A stretch of 32,498 nt of DNA. Origin: UBA4735 sp035935465 (lineage in GTDB: Bacteria; Chloroflexota; Limnocylindria; P2-11E). Position numbers and translations under genes: made by a program. Positions 1 through 8,262 of the stretch are shown one piece after another; the first letter of the stretch is position 1, and each line of letters starts with the position of its first letter. The notes beneath the pieces were generated by a model. The model had not been told where the DNA came from, made no database searches, and was given only the letters and a program-made list of their open reading frames with translations. Where the stretch lies: NCBI GenBank assembly GCA_035935465.1, contig DASYXA010000087.1, forward strand, positions 1 to 32,498, in the 5' to 3' direction.

Positions 1-1399
1 CTGCATCCCGCTCCTCGAGGCGATGCGCAACGACCTGCCGATCGTCGCGAACGCGAGCACCGCGATCCCGGACACGCTCGGCGACGCCGGCGTCCTGCTC
101 CACGACAAGTCGCCGGAGGCCGTCGCCGCCGCGATCGAGCGTGTCGTGCGCGACGCGCCGCTGCGGAAGTCGCTGGTCGAGCGGGGCCGCGCGCGGTTCG
201 CCGAGTTCAGCGAGGCGAAGGTCCACCGCGCGCTCGACGACGCGCTCGCGCAGGTCGGCTGGTCCGTCCCGACGCCGAAGACGCGACGGATCACGGTCCT
301 GTCGAGCGACGAGCGCTGCGGCGTGCACCACTACTCGCAGTCCGTCGTCGAGGGCCTGCGCGCCAACGGGCATCTGGTCCGCTTCGCCGGCGTGCGGCAC
401 CTGAACGACCGCGACGTGTGGCGGGCCGTCGGCAGCATCCCGCGCGACACCGACGCCGTGGTCATCGAGCACGAGGCCGGCATCTTCCGTGACGTCCCGT
501 TCAGCGTCGCGCTCCTGCGGCTGTGGCTGCGGAAGATCACGGTGGTCCTGTCGCTGCACGAGCTCGAGCCCGAGAAGTTCCACCACTACCGCGTGCTCTC
601 GAAGGCGCTGCATTACCGGCCGCGCTACCGGTGGCCGCTCGAGATCCTCCGGATGCCGTGGATCGCGCTGCGGCTGGCCTGGAGCTTCATCCGCTACCGG
701 GTCGTCCTCGCGATCATGGGCAGCGTCCCGCGCCGGCTCATCGTCCACAGCGACCGGTCGGCCCTATGGATCGACCTGCTCAGCCGCGACCGGTCGAAGT
801 TCGACACCATCCCGCTCCTCGACATACCGCTCGAGGACACGGAGCTGCCGCCCGACCGGGAGGCGAAGCGCGCGCTCCGCCGGACGCTCGGGTTGCCCGA
901 GGACGCCTTCATCTTCGTGTCGCCCGGCTTCTTCTTCCGCCGCAAGCGGTTCATCCAGGTCATCGACGCGGCGCCGCCGGACACCCTGGTCGTGCTCTCC
1001 GGGACCGAGCAGCTCTGGGATCACGGCTACCTCGACGAGGTGACGCGGTACGTGAAGGAGTCGGGCAAGACGAACGTCGTCATCAACAACGACTACGCGA
1101 CGATGGGCCGGCACGTGGCGGCCGCGGACTGCGTCGTCCTCTACTACGAGGACATCTTCCAGAGCGCCGTGGCGGCGCAGGCGATCTGGGCCGGCCTGCC
1201 GTGCATCTTCTCGGACATCCCCGGGTTCCAGCTGTACCGCGGCGCCGGCATCTTCGCGAAGGACGATCGGGAGCTCCGCCGCGCGATGGACGAGCTGCGC
1301 GATCCCGCCACCTACGAGCGGCTGCGCCGCGAGGTCGCGGTCCTGCGCGAGATGCTGTCGCCCGCGCGCAACGCCCCGCGCTACCTCGTCGATCTGTAG
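1..1399 (+). CDS. Double-module glycosyltransferase, 5' end cut by window
   Basis: The reading frame is open from base 2 with no stop upstream, so the true start lies outside the window. The first residues read C-I-P-L-L-E-A-M and are followed by a D-A-G-V-L-L motif, the end of a GT4 (GT-B fold) nucleotide-sugar binding domain. That module ends near residue 90 of the visible protein. A second module of about 370 residues follows, starting with the beta-strand R-R-I-T-V-L-S-S and a HHYS segment. It ends with a donor-site-like region (PGFFFRRKRF, later AAQAIWAGLPCIFSDIPGF). The protein therefore looks like two glycosyltransferase modules in one chain, a cytoplasmic enzyme adding sugars to a surface glycan. 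The stop codon abuts the ATG of the next gene. Donor and acceptor cannot be told from sequence. Confidence 0.85.
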   Translation, partial: CIPLLEAMRNDLPIVANASTAIPDTLGDAGVLLHDKSPEAVAAAIERVVRDAPLRKSLVERGRARFAEFSEAKVHRALDDALAQVGWSVPTPKTRRITVLSSDERCGVHHYSQSVVEGLRANGHLVRFAGVRHLNDRDVWRAVGSIPRDTDAVVIEHEAGIFRDVPFSVALLRLWLRKITVVLSLHELEPEKFHHYRVLSKALHYRPRYRWPLEILRMPWIALRLAWSFIRYRVVLAIMGSVPRRLIVHSDRSALWIDLLSRDRSKFDTIPLLDIPLEDTELPPDREAKRALRRTLGLPEDAFIFVSPGFFFRRKRFIQVIDAAPPDTLVVLSGTEQLWDHGYLDEVTRYVKESGKTNVVINNDYATMGRHVAAADCVVLYYEDIFQSAVAAQAIWAGLPCIFSDIPGFQLYRGAGIFAKDDRELRRAMDELRDPATYERLRREVAVLREMLSPARNAPRYLVDL

Positions 1400-2542
1400 A
1401 TGTCCGGCAAGGTCCTGGTCGTCGTGCAGCGCTACGGCGAGGAGGTGACCGGCGGCTCCGAGTCGCACGCCCGGATGCTCGTCGAGCGGCTCGCGCCGCG
1501 GTACCCGGTCGAGGTCGCGACGACGAACGCGCTCGACTACTGGACCTGGGCCCCGCATTACGCAGCCGGCACCGCCGTCGTGAGCGGCGTGCCGGTCCAC
1601 CGGTTCGCGGTCGAGCGCGGCCGGAGCGCCGACTACAAGGCCATCGAGCGCACGGTGATGCTCGAGCCGCACACCCTCGCCGACGAGTGGACCTGGATCG
1701 AGCAGCAGGGCCCCCACTGCCCGGGCCTGCTCGACCACCTCCATCGCCACGGGACGACCTACTCCTCGATCATCTTCTACACCTACATCTACGGCCCGAC
1801 GGTCCTCGGGCTGCCGCTCGTGCCGGAGCGCGCGGTGCTCATCCCGACCGCGCACGACGAGACCGCGCTCCGGCTCGCCCCGTACCGCGCCCTCTTCCAC
1901 CTCCCGCGCGCGATCGGGTTCCTCACGCCCGAGGAGCGTGCCCTCGTACGGCGCACGTTCCGCAACGACGAGGTCCCCGACGAGGTGCTCGGTACCGTGC
2001 TCGAGACGCCGGGGGTCGGCGACGGCGCGGCGTTCCGGGCGCGCTACGGCATCGACGGGCGGCTGTTCGTGTACCTGGGCCAGGTCTCCGAGGGCAAGGG
2101 CGTCGACGACCTGGTGTCGTGGTGGGCCGGTGCGTCGCCGGACGCGACGCTCGTGCTCGCCGGGGCGGTGCGCATGCCGATCCCGGAGCACGACCGCATC
2201 CGCGCGCTCGGCCGGGTGTCGGAACGCGAGAAGTGGGGCGCGCTCGCGGCCGCGGACGCGCTCATCCTCCCGTCGCGTTTCGAGAGCCTCGGCATCGTGC
2301 TCCTCGAAGCTTGGCAGGCCGGCGTCCCGGTCATCGTGCGCGCCGACAATCCCGTGACCGCGGGCCAGGTCGCGCGCTCCGGCGGTGGCTGGACCTACAC
2401 GAGCGCGGACGAGCTCGGCGCCGCGGTGCGGGGCGCGGATCGCGCCCGCGGCGCGCGCGGGCAGGCGTGGGTCGCGCGCGAGTACGCGCCCGAGCGGTTC
2501 GACGCGGCGCTCGATCGATTGATCGCCTGGGCGGAGGCATGA
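1400..2542 (+). CDS. GT4-family glycosyltransferase (tandem copy 1)
   Basis: This 380-residue protein has the GT-B layout. The N-terminal domain starts K-V-L-V-V-V-Q-R-Y-G and has a glycine-rich GGSESHAR acceptor-side motif. The C-terminal domain has a FVYLGQVSEGKGVDDL strand-loop and a donor-binding ESLGIVLLEAWQAGVPV motif with the E-x7-E pattern of GT4 retaining transferases. The ATG directly follows the upstream TAG, with no gap, and the stop overlaps the next ATG (ATGA), so the three genes are probably translated together. It is clearly a paralogue of the next gene: both have VVxQRYG, DYWTW, the PTAHDE block and a matching C-terminal half. Likely role: cytoplasmic assembly of an extracellular polysaccharide. 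Sugar specificity is unknown. Confidence 0.88.
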   Translation: MSGKVLVVVQRYGEEVTGGSESHARMLVERLAPRYPVEVATTNALDYWTWAPHYAAGTAVVSGVPVHRFAVERGRSADYKAIERTVMLEPHTLADEWTWIEQQGPHCPGLLDHLHRHGTTYSSIIFYTYIYGPTVLGLPLVPERAVLIPTAHDETALRLAPYRALFHLPRAIGFLTPEERALVRRTFRNDEVPDEVLGTVLETPGVGDGAAFRARYGIDGRLFVYLGQVSEGKGVDDLVSWWAGASPDATLVLAGAVRMPIPEHDRIRALGRVSEREKWGALAAADALILPSRFESLGIVLLEAWQAGVPVIVRADNPVTAGQVARSGGGWTYTSADELGAAVRGADRARGARGQAWVAREYAPERFDAALDRLIAWAEA

Positions 2543-3726
2543 CCACGGACGGCACGCTCCTCGTCGTCGCGCAGCGCTACGGCGACGTCGCCGGCGGCGC
2601 CGAGTGGCACGCCCGCGAGCTCGTGCGCCACCTCGTGCCGCACTTCCGGATCAAGGTGGCGACCACGACCGCGACCGATTACTGGACCTGGAAGAACGAT
2701 CTCCCGATCGGCGAGGAGCTCGTCGACGGCGTGACCGTGCGGCGGTTCCCGGTGGACCGCGGCCGCGCGCGCGACTTCCGCCGGCGCGAGCGGGCGGCGT
2801 TCAATCCGGGCCGCTCGCTCGAGGACGAGCGTCGGTTCATCGAAGCCCAGGGCCCGGTCACGCCCGACCTCCTCGAGTACGTGGCGAGCCACGTGACCGA
2901 GTACGACGCGATCCTGTTCTTCACCTACATCTACTACCCGACGGCCTACGGCGTCGCGCTCGCGCCCGACCGCGCGATCCTCGTGCCGACCGCGCACGAC
3001 GAGCCGGTGCTCTCGCTGACCACCTACCGCCGCGTGTTCCACGCGCCGCGGGCCATCGCGTACAACACCGCCGAGGAGCGCGACCTGGTCCAGGCGCGCT
3101 TCGGCAACGAGCGCGTGCCGCACGAGGTCGTCGGCGTCGGCGTCGAGCGACCGGCGGACGTCTCGGGCGATCGCTTCCGCAACGGCTTCGGCATCGGCGG
3201 CCCGATCCTCCTCTACGTCGGGCGCGTCGTGCCGAGCAAGGGCTGCGATCGGCTGTTCTCCGACTTCGCGCGGTGGAAGGACGACGGCAACGGCCACCGC
3301 GGCACGCTCGTCGTGCTGGGCAAGGCCGAGATGCCGATCCCGGTGCGGCCCGACATCAGGCATCTCGGCTACGCAAGGGATGCGGACAAGTGGGACGCCT
3401 ACGACGCGGCCGACGTCGTCGTCATGCCGAGCCGCCTCGAGTCGCTCTCGATCGTCGCGCTCGAGGCCTGGTCCGCGGGTAAGCCGCTCCTCTGCCATGC
3501 CGGCTCCGCGGTGCTGCGCAGCATGTCGCGCCGCTCGGGCGGGGGAGTCTTCTACCGCGACTACGACGAGTTCGGCGCGCTCCTCGACCTGCTGCTCGGC
3601 GATGCCGGCCTGCGCGCGACGCTCGGTGCGGGCGGGCGCGCGTTCGTGGATCGCACGTACACCTGGCCGGTCGTCGTCCAGAAGTACCGCGACCTCATCG
3701 CCGAGGTCCGGGTCCGCAACCGTTAG
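2539..3726 (+). CDS. GT4-family glycosyltransferase (tandem copy 2)
   Basis: The ATG at 2539 overlaps the previous TGA (ATGA). The frame stays open far upstream, but homology to the neighbour begins exactly at this ATG, which fixes the start and gives 395 residues. It shares LLVVAQRYG, a GGAEWHAR acceptor motif, TDYWTW, PTAHDE, an ILLYVGRVVPSKGCDRL donor-domain strand and ESLSIVALEAWSAGKPL with the E-x7-E pattern of GT4. As the paralogue of the 1400-2542 gene it probably adds a related sugar to the same glycan. A strong hairpin lies just after the stop, so transcription probably ends here. Confidence 0.88.
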   Translation: MTTDGTLLVVAQRYGDVAGGAEWHARELVRHLVPHFRIKVATTTATDYWTWKNDLPIGEELVDGVTVRRFPVDRGRARDFRRRERAAFNPGRSLEDERRFIEAQGPVTPDLLEYVASHVTEYDAILFFTYIYYPTAYGVALAPDRAILVPTAHDEPVLSLTTYRRVFHAPRAIAYNTAEERDLVQARFGNERVPHEVVGVGVERPADVSGDRFRNGFGIGGPILLYVGRVVPSKGCDRLFSDFARWKDDGNGHRGTLVVLGKAEMPIPVRPDIRHLGYARDADKWDAYDAADVVVMPSRLESLSIVALEAWSAGKPLLCHAGSAVLRSMSRRSGGGVFYRDYDEFGALLDLLLGDAGLRATLGAGGRAFVDRTYTWPVVVQKYRDLIAEVRVRNR

Positions 3727-3734
3727 GGCCACAA

Positions 3735-3764
3735 CGAACGGCCCCGGTCACCCGGGGCCGTTCG
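3735..3764. terminator. Perfect 13-bp hairpin between convergent genes
   Basis: CGAACGGCCCCGG, loop TCAC, then the exact reverse complement CCGGGGCCGTTCG. It begins 8 bases after the glycosyltransferase stop and ends 23 bases before the stop of the opposing lipoprotein gene. There is no U-run on either strand, so it would be a bidirectional terminator of the U-less type or an mRNA 3'-end stabiliser. Confidence 0.7.
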
Positions 3765-3787
3765 CAGTCGTCGGGGCCGGCTCGGGG

Positions 3788-4474
3788 CTATGGGTTCCGG
3801 GTCATCGTGAGGGTCGGCGTGGTCCCACCGGTGACCGGGACCTGGATCAATGACTTGTAGGCCGGATGCTGCACGGTGAACTGCCACTGGCTCCCGGCAG
3901 GCAGATCCATCGCGACGAAGCCCGTCGAGTCGCTGATGTAGTGCGCCGGCGGGCAGCCGGCCGGCGGTCCGGTGTACACGCACGCTCCGACCACCGGCAG
4001 CCCGCTCGTGCCGTCGACGAGCTTCGCGCCGAATCGCGCGAAGCCGCCCGGAACGGGTCCCGACGCGTTGGTGATGACCGGGCCGGGGAAGTTCGGCGCC
4101 GGGGTCCCGGCCGGCGTCGGACTGGGTGTCGGCGCGGGCGTCGGTGTCGCCGTCGGCGCCTGCGTCGGCGCCTGGGTCGGCGCCTCGGTCGGTGCGGTGC
4201 TCGGCGCCTGGGTCTGTGCTTGCGTCGGCGCGGCGGTCGTGGCCGCCGGCGTGTCGGTCGGACTCGGGGCCGCGCTCGTCGGCGCGCTGGTCGTGGGTGC
4301 GGCGGTCGTCGGCGCAGCGGAGGTCTCGGCCGGTGTCGCGCTGGCCGACGGGCTGACGGCGCTGAGCTCGCCGCTAGCGCCGGTCACGCCGGTGCCTGTT
4401 CCGGTCCCGCCGCACGCGATCAGTGCCGCGAACGCGAACAGGCCGACGAAGGTGGTGACGATGGTCGTTCTCAT
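3788..4474 (-). CDS. Lipoprotein with Pro/Thr-rich stalk and carboxypeptidase-regulatory-like domain
   Basis: This 228-residue protein starts with a lipoprotein signal peptide: charged MRTT, a hydrophobic stretch, then lipobox L-I-A-C with Cys21 as the expected lipidation site. Residues about 40-130 are a low-complexity Ala/Pro/Thr/Ser stalk with repeated APTQ and PTPAPTP units, typical of a cell-wall-spanning linker. The C-terminal 85 residues look like a beta-sandwich of the CarboxypepD_reg/Ig-like kind (G-A-K-L-V-D-G-T-S-G-L-P-V-x-G-A-C-V, later D-S-T-G-F-V). It holds two cysteines about 10 residues apart that could form a disulfide. It would sit outside the membrane and may bind or space a surface polymer. 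It is divergent from lgt, whose product would lipidate it. No enzymatic motif is visible. Confidence 0.8.
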   Translation of the reverse strand: MRTTIVTTFVGLFAFAALIACGGTGTGTGVTGASGELSAVSPSASATPAETSAAPTTAAPTTSAPTSAAPSPTDTPAATTAAPTQAQTQAPSTAPTEAPTQAPTQAPTATPTPAPTPSPTPAGTPAPNFPGPVITNASGPVPGGFARFGAKLVDGTSGLPVVGACVYTGPPAGCPPAHYISDSTGFVAMDLPAGSQWQFTVQHPAYKSLIQVPVTGGTTPTLTMTRNP

Positions 4475-4561
4475 ATGTGGTGGACGCCCTCCCAGCCTCT
4501 ACTGAACCGCGGGACCAGGGGTCATGTTACGGGGCGGTCGGCTGGTAGGTTTCTCCGACAG

Positions 4562-5347
4562 GTGATCGACCTCGCGTTCGACCCCGATCTGCTACTCGGC
4601 CCGCTCCATCTCACGTGGCACGCGCTCTTCGGGTTCCTCGGGATCGTGGCCGGCGCCGCCACGGGTATCGCATACGTTCGTCGGCGCCTCCCGATCGCGG
4701 ACGGGTATGCCGTCGCCGTGTACGCCGTCCTCGGTGGCCTCATCGGGTCCCGCCTGTTCCATGTCGCGGACGCGTGGAGCAGTACGTACCAGTACCGGCC
4801 AATCGCCGCGCTCGAGGTCTGGACCGGCGGCGCGTCGATCGTCGGCGGGATCGTGGGCGGGCTCATCGCCGGCGGCATCGTGCTCCGCATCCGCCGACTC
4901 CCGCTCCGCTGGACATTCGACCACGGCGTGATCGGGCTGCCGTTCGGGATGGCGGTCGGGCGCATCGGCGACATCGTCAACGGCGAGCACTGGGCGACCG
5001 CCTGCGCCGGCGTCCCGTGGTGCGTGCGCTACACCGCGGCCAACAGCCCAGGCCAGCGCGACTTCGTCCATCCCGCCGTCGCGTACGAGCTGCTCTGCGA
5101 CCTCGCGATCTTCGCGATCCTCATCGTCGTGCTCCCGTGGAGCGACCGGCAGCGGCGCCATCCCCACCTGCCGTTCGTATTCCTCGGCCTGTACGGCGGC
5201 GCGCGCCTAGCGCTCTCCGCGTTCCGGCTCGACCCGATCTTCGCATTCGGGATGACCCAGGCCCAGCTCGCCTCGATCGCGTTCATCGTCCTATCCATCG
5301 GCGCGCTGGCCTGGCTCCGCCGGGCCGGACCTACCATCGCGTCGTGA
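4562..5347 (+). CDS. lgt: Prolipoprotein diacylglyceryl transferase
   Basis: Lgt transfers diacylglyceryl from phosphatidylglycerol to the lipobox cysteine of prelipoproteins in the cytoplasmic membrane. The 261-residue protein has seven or so hydrophobic segments. It carries the Lgt signature G-R-I-G-D-I-V-N-G-E (family GRxGNxxNxE; Arg and Glu are the essential pair), H-P-A-V-A-Y-E (family HPxQLYE) and the C-terminal GGARLALSAFR arginine region. The position of the E. coli His103 loop is S-I-V-G-G here. The frame is open back to 3866, but family homology begins at the GTG at 4562 (V-I-D-L-A-F-D-P). No strong ribosome binding site is seen; a TAGGTT -10-like box 10 bases upstream suggests a very short leader. 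Its stop overlaps the next GTG (GTGA). Confidence 0.92.
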   Translation: MIDLAFDPDLLLGPLHLTWHALFGFLGIVAGAATGIAYVRRRLPIADGYAVAVYAVLGGLIGSRLFHVADAWSSTYQYRPIAALEVWTGGASIVGGIVGGLIAGGIVLRIRRLPLRWTFDHGVIGLPFGMAVGRIGDIVNGEHWATACAGVPWCVRYTAANSPGQRDFVHPAVAYELLCDLAIFAILIVVLPWSDRQRRHPHLPFVFLGLYGGARLALSAFRLDPIFAFGMTQAQLASIAFIVLSIGALAWLRRAGPTIAS

Positions 5348-8262
5348 GGAACGGCCCCGGTCGCGGCGACTGGGGGAACATCGACTGGTCCCGCGTCGAC
5401 CTGCCTGGGCTCCGGCGGTCGAGAGGCCCGCGCCGGCCCGCGAACCGGCTGTCGACGCTCATCACGATCGTGGTGCTGGTCCTGTTCCTCGTCCCGATCC
5501 TGTTCACGCCGATCGTCGGCTTCCTCACGGACCTGCTCTGGTTCCGGAGCCTCGGTCTCGAGGCCGTCTTCCTCCGCCGCTATACCGCCGGCTTCTGGGC
5601 GTTCGTCGTGTTCCTCCTCGCGTTCTTCTTCATCGCGCTGCCGAATCTGTACTTCGCCCTCCGGCCGCAGGTCCCGCGGATCGTCGTGGACACCGATGCG
5701 CCGCGACGCGCCGGCGCGCTCGGGCTCACGCTCCGGCTCATGCCCCTCCTGCTGATCCCCGCGTTCTTCTTCGGCCTCGCCGGCGGGGACGAGTGGGACG
5801 CGCTCCTCCGCTGGCTGAACGGCGTCCCGTTCGGCGCGACCGACCCGGTCTTCGGCCGCGACATCGGGTTCTACTTCTTCACCCTGCCGGTGCTCGAGTT
5901 CGTGCGCGGCTGGCTGCTCGCGGCGGTGGTGCTCATCGCCATCGGCGTCGTGAGCCTCTACGTCGTGCGCGGCGTCATCGGCGTCGCGACGCAGCCCCTC
6001 GCCGGCGCCGACATCGGCGTGTCGGCGCGCAACGCGCTCGCGCTCGCGCGGCCCGCCCGTTCGCACCTCTCGATCCTCGGCGGCATCTTCCTGGCGCTCA
6101 TCGCGTTCGGGTACGTGCTCGACCAGTTCGACCTGCTGTTCCGGGACGAGACCGTGCTCACCGGCGCGGGCTTCACCAGCATCACGGCGCGGCTGCCGGC
6201 GCTCCAGATCCTCACCGTCGTCGTCGCGATCGCGGCGGTCGCGACGTTCGCGAACGCGTTCTTCCGCACCCTCTGGGTCCTGGCCGGGACGCTCGGCCTG
6301 TGGCTCGTGGCGTCCGTCCTCCTGCTCGGCGTGTACCCGTCGGTCATCGAGCGCTTCGTGGTGACGCCGGACCAGCTGAACAAGGAGAAGCCGTACATCG
6401 CCCGGAACATCGAGGCGACGCGGCAGGCCTACGCGCTCACCGCGGTCGATGAGTCGGACATCGACGTCGCCAACAGTCCCGTCGAGGCGGACGTCCGGAC
6501 GCAGTTCGCGGACACGTCGAGCGTGCGCCTGTGGGACTACCGGCCGCTGCTGGCGGCGTACCAGCAGCTGCAGGGGCTCCGGCTCTACTACAAGTTCAAC
6601 GACGTCGACGTCGACCGCTACGTGATCAACGGGAACGAGACGCCGGTCATGCTGTCGGCCCGCGAGCTCGCCGCGGACCAGCTCCCCGTCGCCGCGCAGA
6701 CCTGGGTGAACCGCCACCTCTACTACACCCATGGCTTCGGCGCGGTCATGACGCCGATGGGCTCGGTCGGGATCGAGGGCCGGCCGGGGTTCGTGCTCCA
6801 GGACATCCCTCCGGTCGGGCAGCCCAAGATCGACCAGCCGCGCATCTATTACGGCGAGCTCACGACGGACTACGTGATCGTCGGCACGAGCCAGGCCGAG
6901 TTCGACTACGCCCAGGAGCCGAACGACGTCACGACGCGCTTCTCCGGTGGGGGCGGGGTCGGCGTCTCGAGCCTCTGGGACCGGCTGCTGTTCGCGCTGC
7001 GGTTCGGCGACCTCAACATCCTGATCTCGTCGCAGCTGTCGGACGGCGCCCGGGTCCTGTTCCACCGCCAGATCAGCGACCGCGAGCAGCTCATCGCGCC
7101 GTTCCTCCGCTACGACCCCGATCCGTACCTCGTGATCGCGGACGGCAAGCAGTACTGGATCAACGACGCCTACACGACCGGGACCAGCTATCCGTACAGC
7201 GAGCGCTATGGCTCCGGCGCGAGCGGACGGACGTCGAAGCTCAACGCGCCGGACATCAACTACATCCGGAACAGCGTGAAGGTCGTGACCAACGCCTACG
7301 ACGGGTCCATCACCTACTACGTCGTCGACGATCAGGATCCCGTCATCCGGACGCTCCGCAACATCTACCCGTCGCTGTTCAAGCCGATCGCGGAGATGCC
7401 GCAGTCCCTCCAGGCGCACATCCGGTACCCGGAGCAGCTCTTCACCATCCAGACCCAGATCTTCGCGACGTACCACATGACCGACCCGGGCAACTTCTAC
7501 AACCGCAACGACGCCTGGCGGATCGCCACCGAGAACTTCACGGCCGGCGGCTCCGCGCAGCCGATCGAGCCGTACTACGTCACCGCCCAGCTGCCCGGCT
7601 CGACCAAACGGGAATTCGTCCTGTTCGTGCCGATGACCCCGGCCGGCGGTCAACGCGACAACATGGTCGCCTGGGTCGCCGGCCGCGCCGATCCGTCGGA
7701 CTACGGGAAGCTGCGCGCCCTGAAGCTGCCCCAGAGCCGCACCATCTTCGGGCCGCAGCAGATCGAGAGCCGCATCACCACCGACGCGACGATCCGGCAG
7801 CAGACGTCGCTGCTCACGGTGGGCGGCGGCGCGCAGGTCATCTACGGCAACCTCATCGTGCTGCCGGTCGGGAACTCGTTCCTATACGTCGAGCCGCTGT
7901 TCGTCCAGGCGAACAACGGGAAGTTCCCCGAGCTCCAGCGCGTCATCCTCGCGACGCAGGACAAGATCGCGATGGCCGATACCTTCCCGAACGCGCTGAA
8001 CGCGCTATTCGCGAGCGCGCCGGTCACCCAGCCGCCGCCGACGACCGGACCGGGCCCGTCGCCCGCGCCCTCCGGCTCGCCATCGGCCGCGCCGTCGGGC
8101 TCGCCGTCGGCGGCGACGATCGCGCAGCTCGTGAAGTCCGCGTCGGACCACTACGCGAACGCGCAGGCCGCGCTCCGGAGCGGCGACTTCTCCACCTACG
8201 GCCAGGAGCAGAAGGCCCTCGAGAGCGACCTCGCCAGGCTTCGTGCGCTCACGGGCCAATGA
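5344..8262 (+). CDS. UPF0182 family large membrane protein
   Basis: This 972-residue protein is of the length usual for UPF0182. The first ~330 residues carry several transmembrane helices (for example around LITIVVLVLFLVPILF, FVVFLLAFFFIALP, LLLIPAFFFGLAGG, VVLIAIGVVSLYVV). A long extracytoplasmic region follows, with family-typical segments such as WNYRPLL-like WDYRPLL, YGELTTDYVIVGT, P-EQLF and FGPQQIESRI. The C-terminus has a Pro/Gly/Ser-rich linker followed by an alpha-helical tail (HYANAQAALRSGDF), also seen in the family. The biochemical role is not known. GTG at 5344 overlaps the lgt stop; the frame is open further upstream but without homology. It shares a transcript with lgt and the next gene. 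Confidence 0.93.
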   Translation: MRNGPGRGDWGNIDWSRVDLPGLRRSRGPRRPANRLSTLITIVVLVLFLVPILFTPIVGFLTDLLWFRSLGLEAVFLRRYTAGFWAFVVFLLAFFFIALPNLYFALRPQVPRIVVDTDAPRRAGALGLTLRLMPLLLIPAFFFGLAGGDEWDALLRWLNGVPFGATDPVFGRDIGFYFFTLPVLEFVRGWLLAAVVLIAIGVVSLYVVRGVIGVATQPLAGADIGVSARNALALARPARSHLSILGGIFLALIAFGYVLDQFDLLFRDETVLTGAGFTSITARLPALQILTVVVAIAAVATFANAFFRTLWVLAGTLGLWLVASVLLLGVYPSVIERFVVTPDQLNKEKPYIARNIEATRQAYALTAVDESDIDVANSPVEADVRTQFADTSSVRLWDYRPLLAAYQQLQGLRLYYKFNDVDVDRYVINGNETPVMLSARELAADQLPVAAQTWVNRHLYYTHGFGAVMTPMGSVGIEGRPGFVLQDIPPVGQPKIDQPRIYYGELTTDYVIVGTSQAEFDYAQEPNDVTTRFSGGGGVGVSSLWDRLLFALRFGDLNILISSQLSDGARVLFHRQISDREQLIAPFLRYDPDPYLVIADGKQYWINDAYTTGTSYPYSERYGSGASGRTSKLNAPDINYIRNSVKVVTNAYDGSITYYVVDDQDPVIRTLRNIYPSLFKPIAEMPQSLQAHIRYPEQLFTIQTQIFATYHMTDPGNFYNRNDAWRIATENFTAGGSAQPIEPYYVTAQLPGSTKREFVLFVPMTPAGGQRDNMVAWVAGRADPSDYGKLRALKLPQSRTIFGPQQIESRITTDATIRQQTSLLTVGGGAQVIYGNLIVLPVGNSFLYVEPLFVQANNGKFPELQRVILATQDKIAMADTFPNALNALFASAPVTQPPPTTGPGPSPAPSGSPSAAPSGSPSAATIAQLVKSASDHYANAQAALRSGDFSTYGQEQKALESDLARLRALTGQ

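Noticed and set aside
764..2191. 475-codon minus-strand frame opposite the GT4 genes
   Set aside because: Low-complexity, Arg/His/Asp-rich shadow with no motif or ribosome site.
523..2538. Long open upstream part of the second paralogous GT4 gene
   Set aside because: It overlaps the two upstream glycosyltransferases in another frame; homology starts at 2539.
4126..4356. Repetitive sequence GTCGGCGCCTG(G/C) read as a tandem repeat element
   Set aside because: It encodes the Ala/Pro/Thr stalk of the lipoprotein on the minus strand, so no mobile repeat is needed to explain it.
3866..4561. Open frame upstream of lgt
   Set aside because: It is the opposite-strand shadow of the lipoprotein's Pro/Thr stalk; Lgt homology begins at 4562.
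4810..4870. Lgt lacking the E. coli His103 (S-I-V-G-G at the SFHGG position)
   Set aside because: As far as I know that histidine is not kept in many Gram-positive Lgt proteins; the Arg and Glu of GRIGDIVNGE are in place, so the enzyme is probably active.
5029..7653. 874-codon minus-strand open frame opposite lgt and UPF0182
   Set aside because: It is the shadow of the UPF0182 frame in GC-rich DNA: its protein is almost only Arg, Asp, Glu, Val and Pro, with no family motif.
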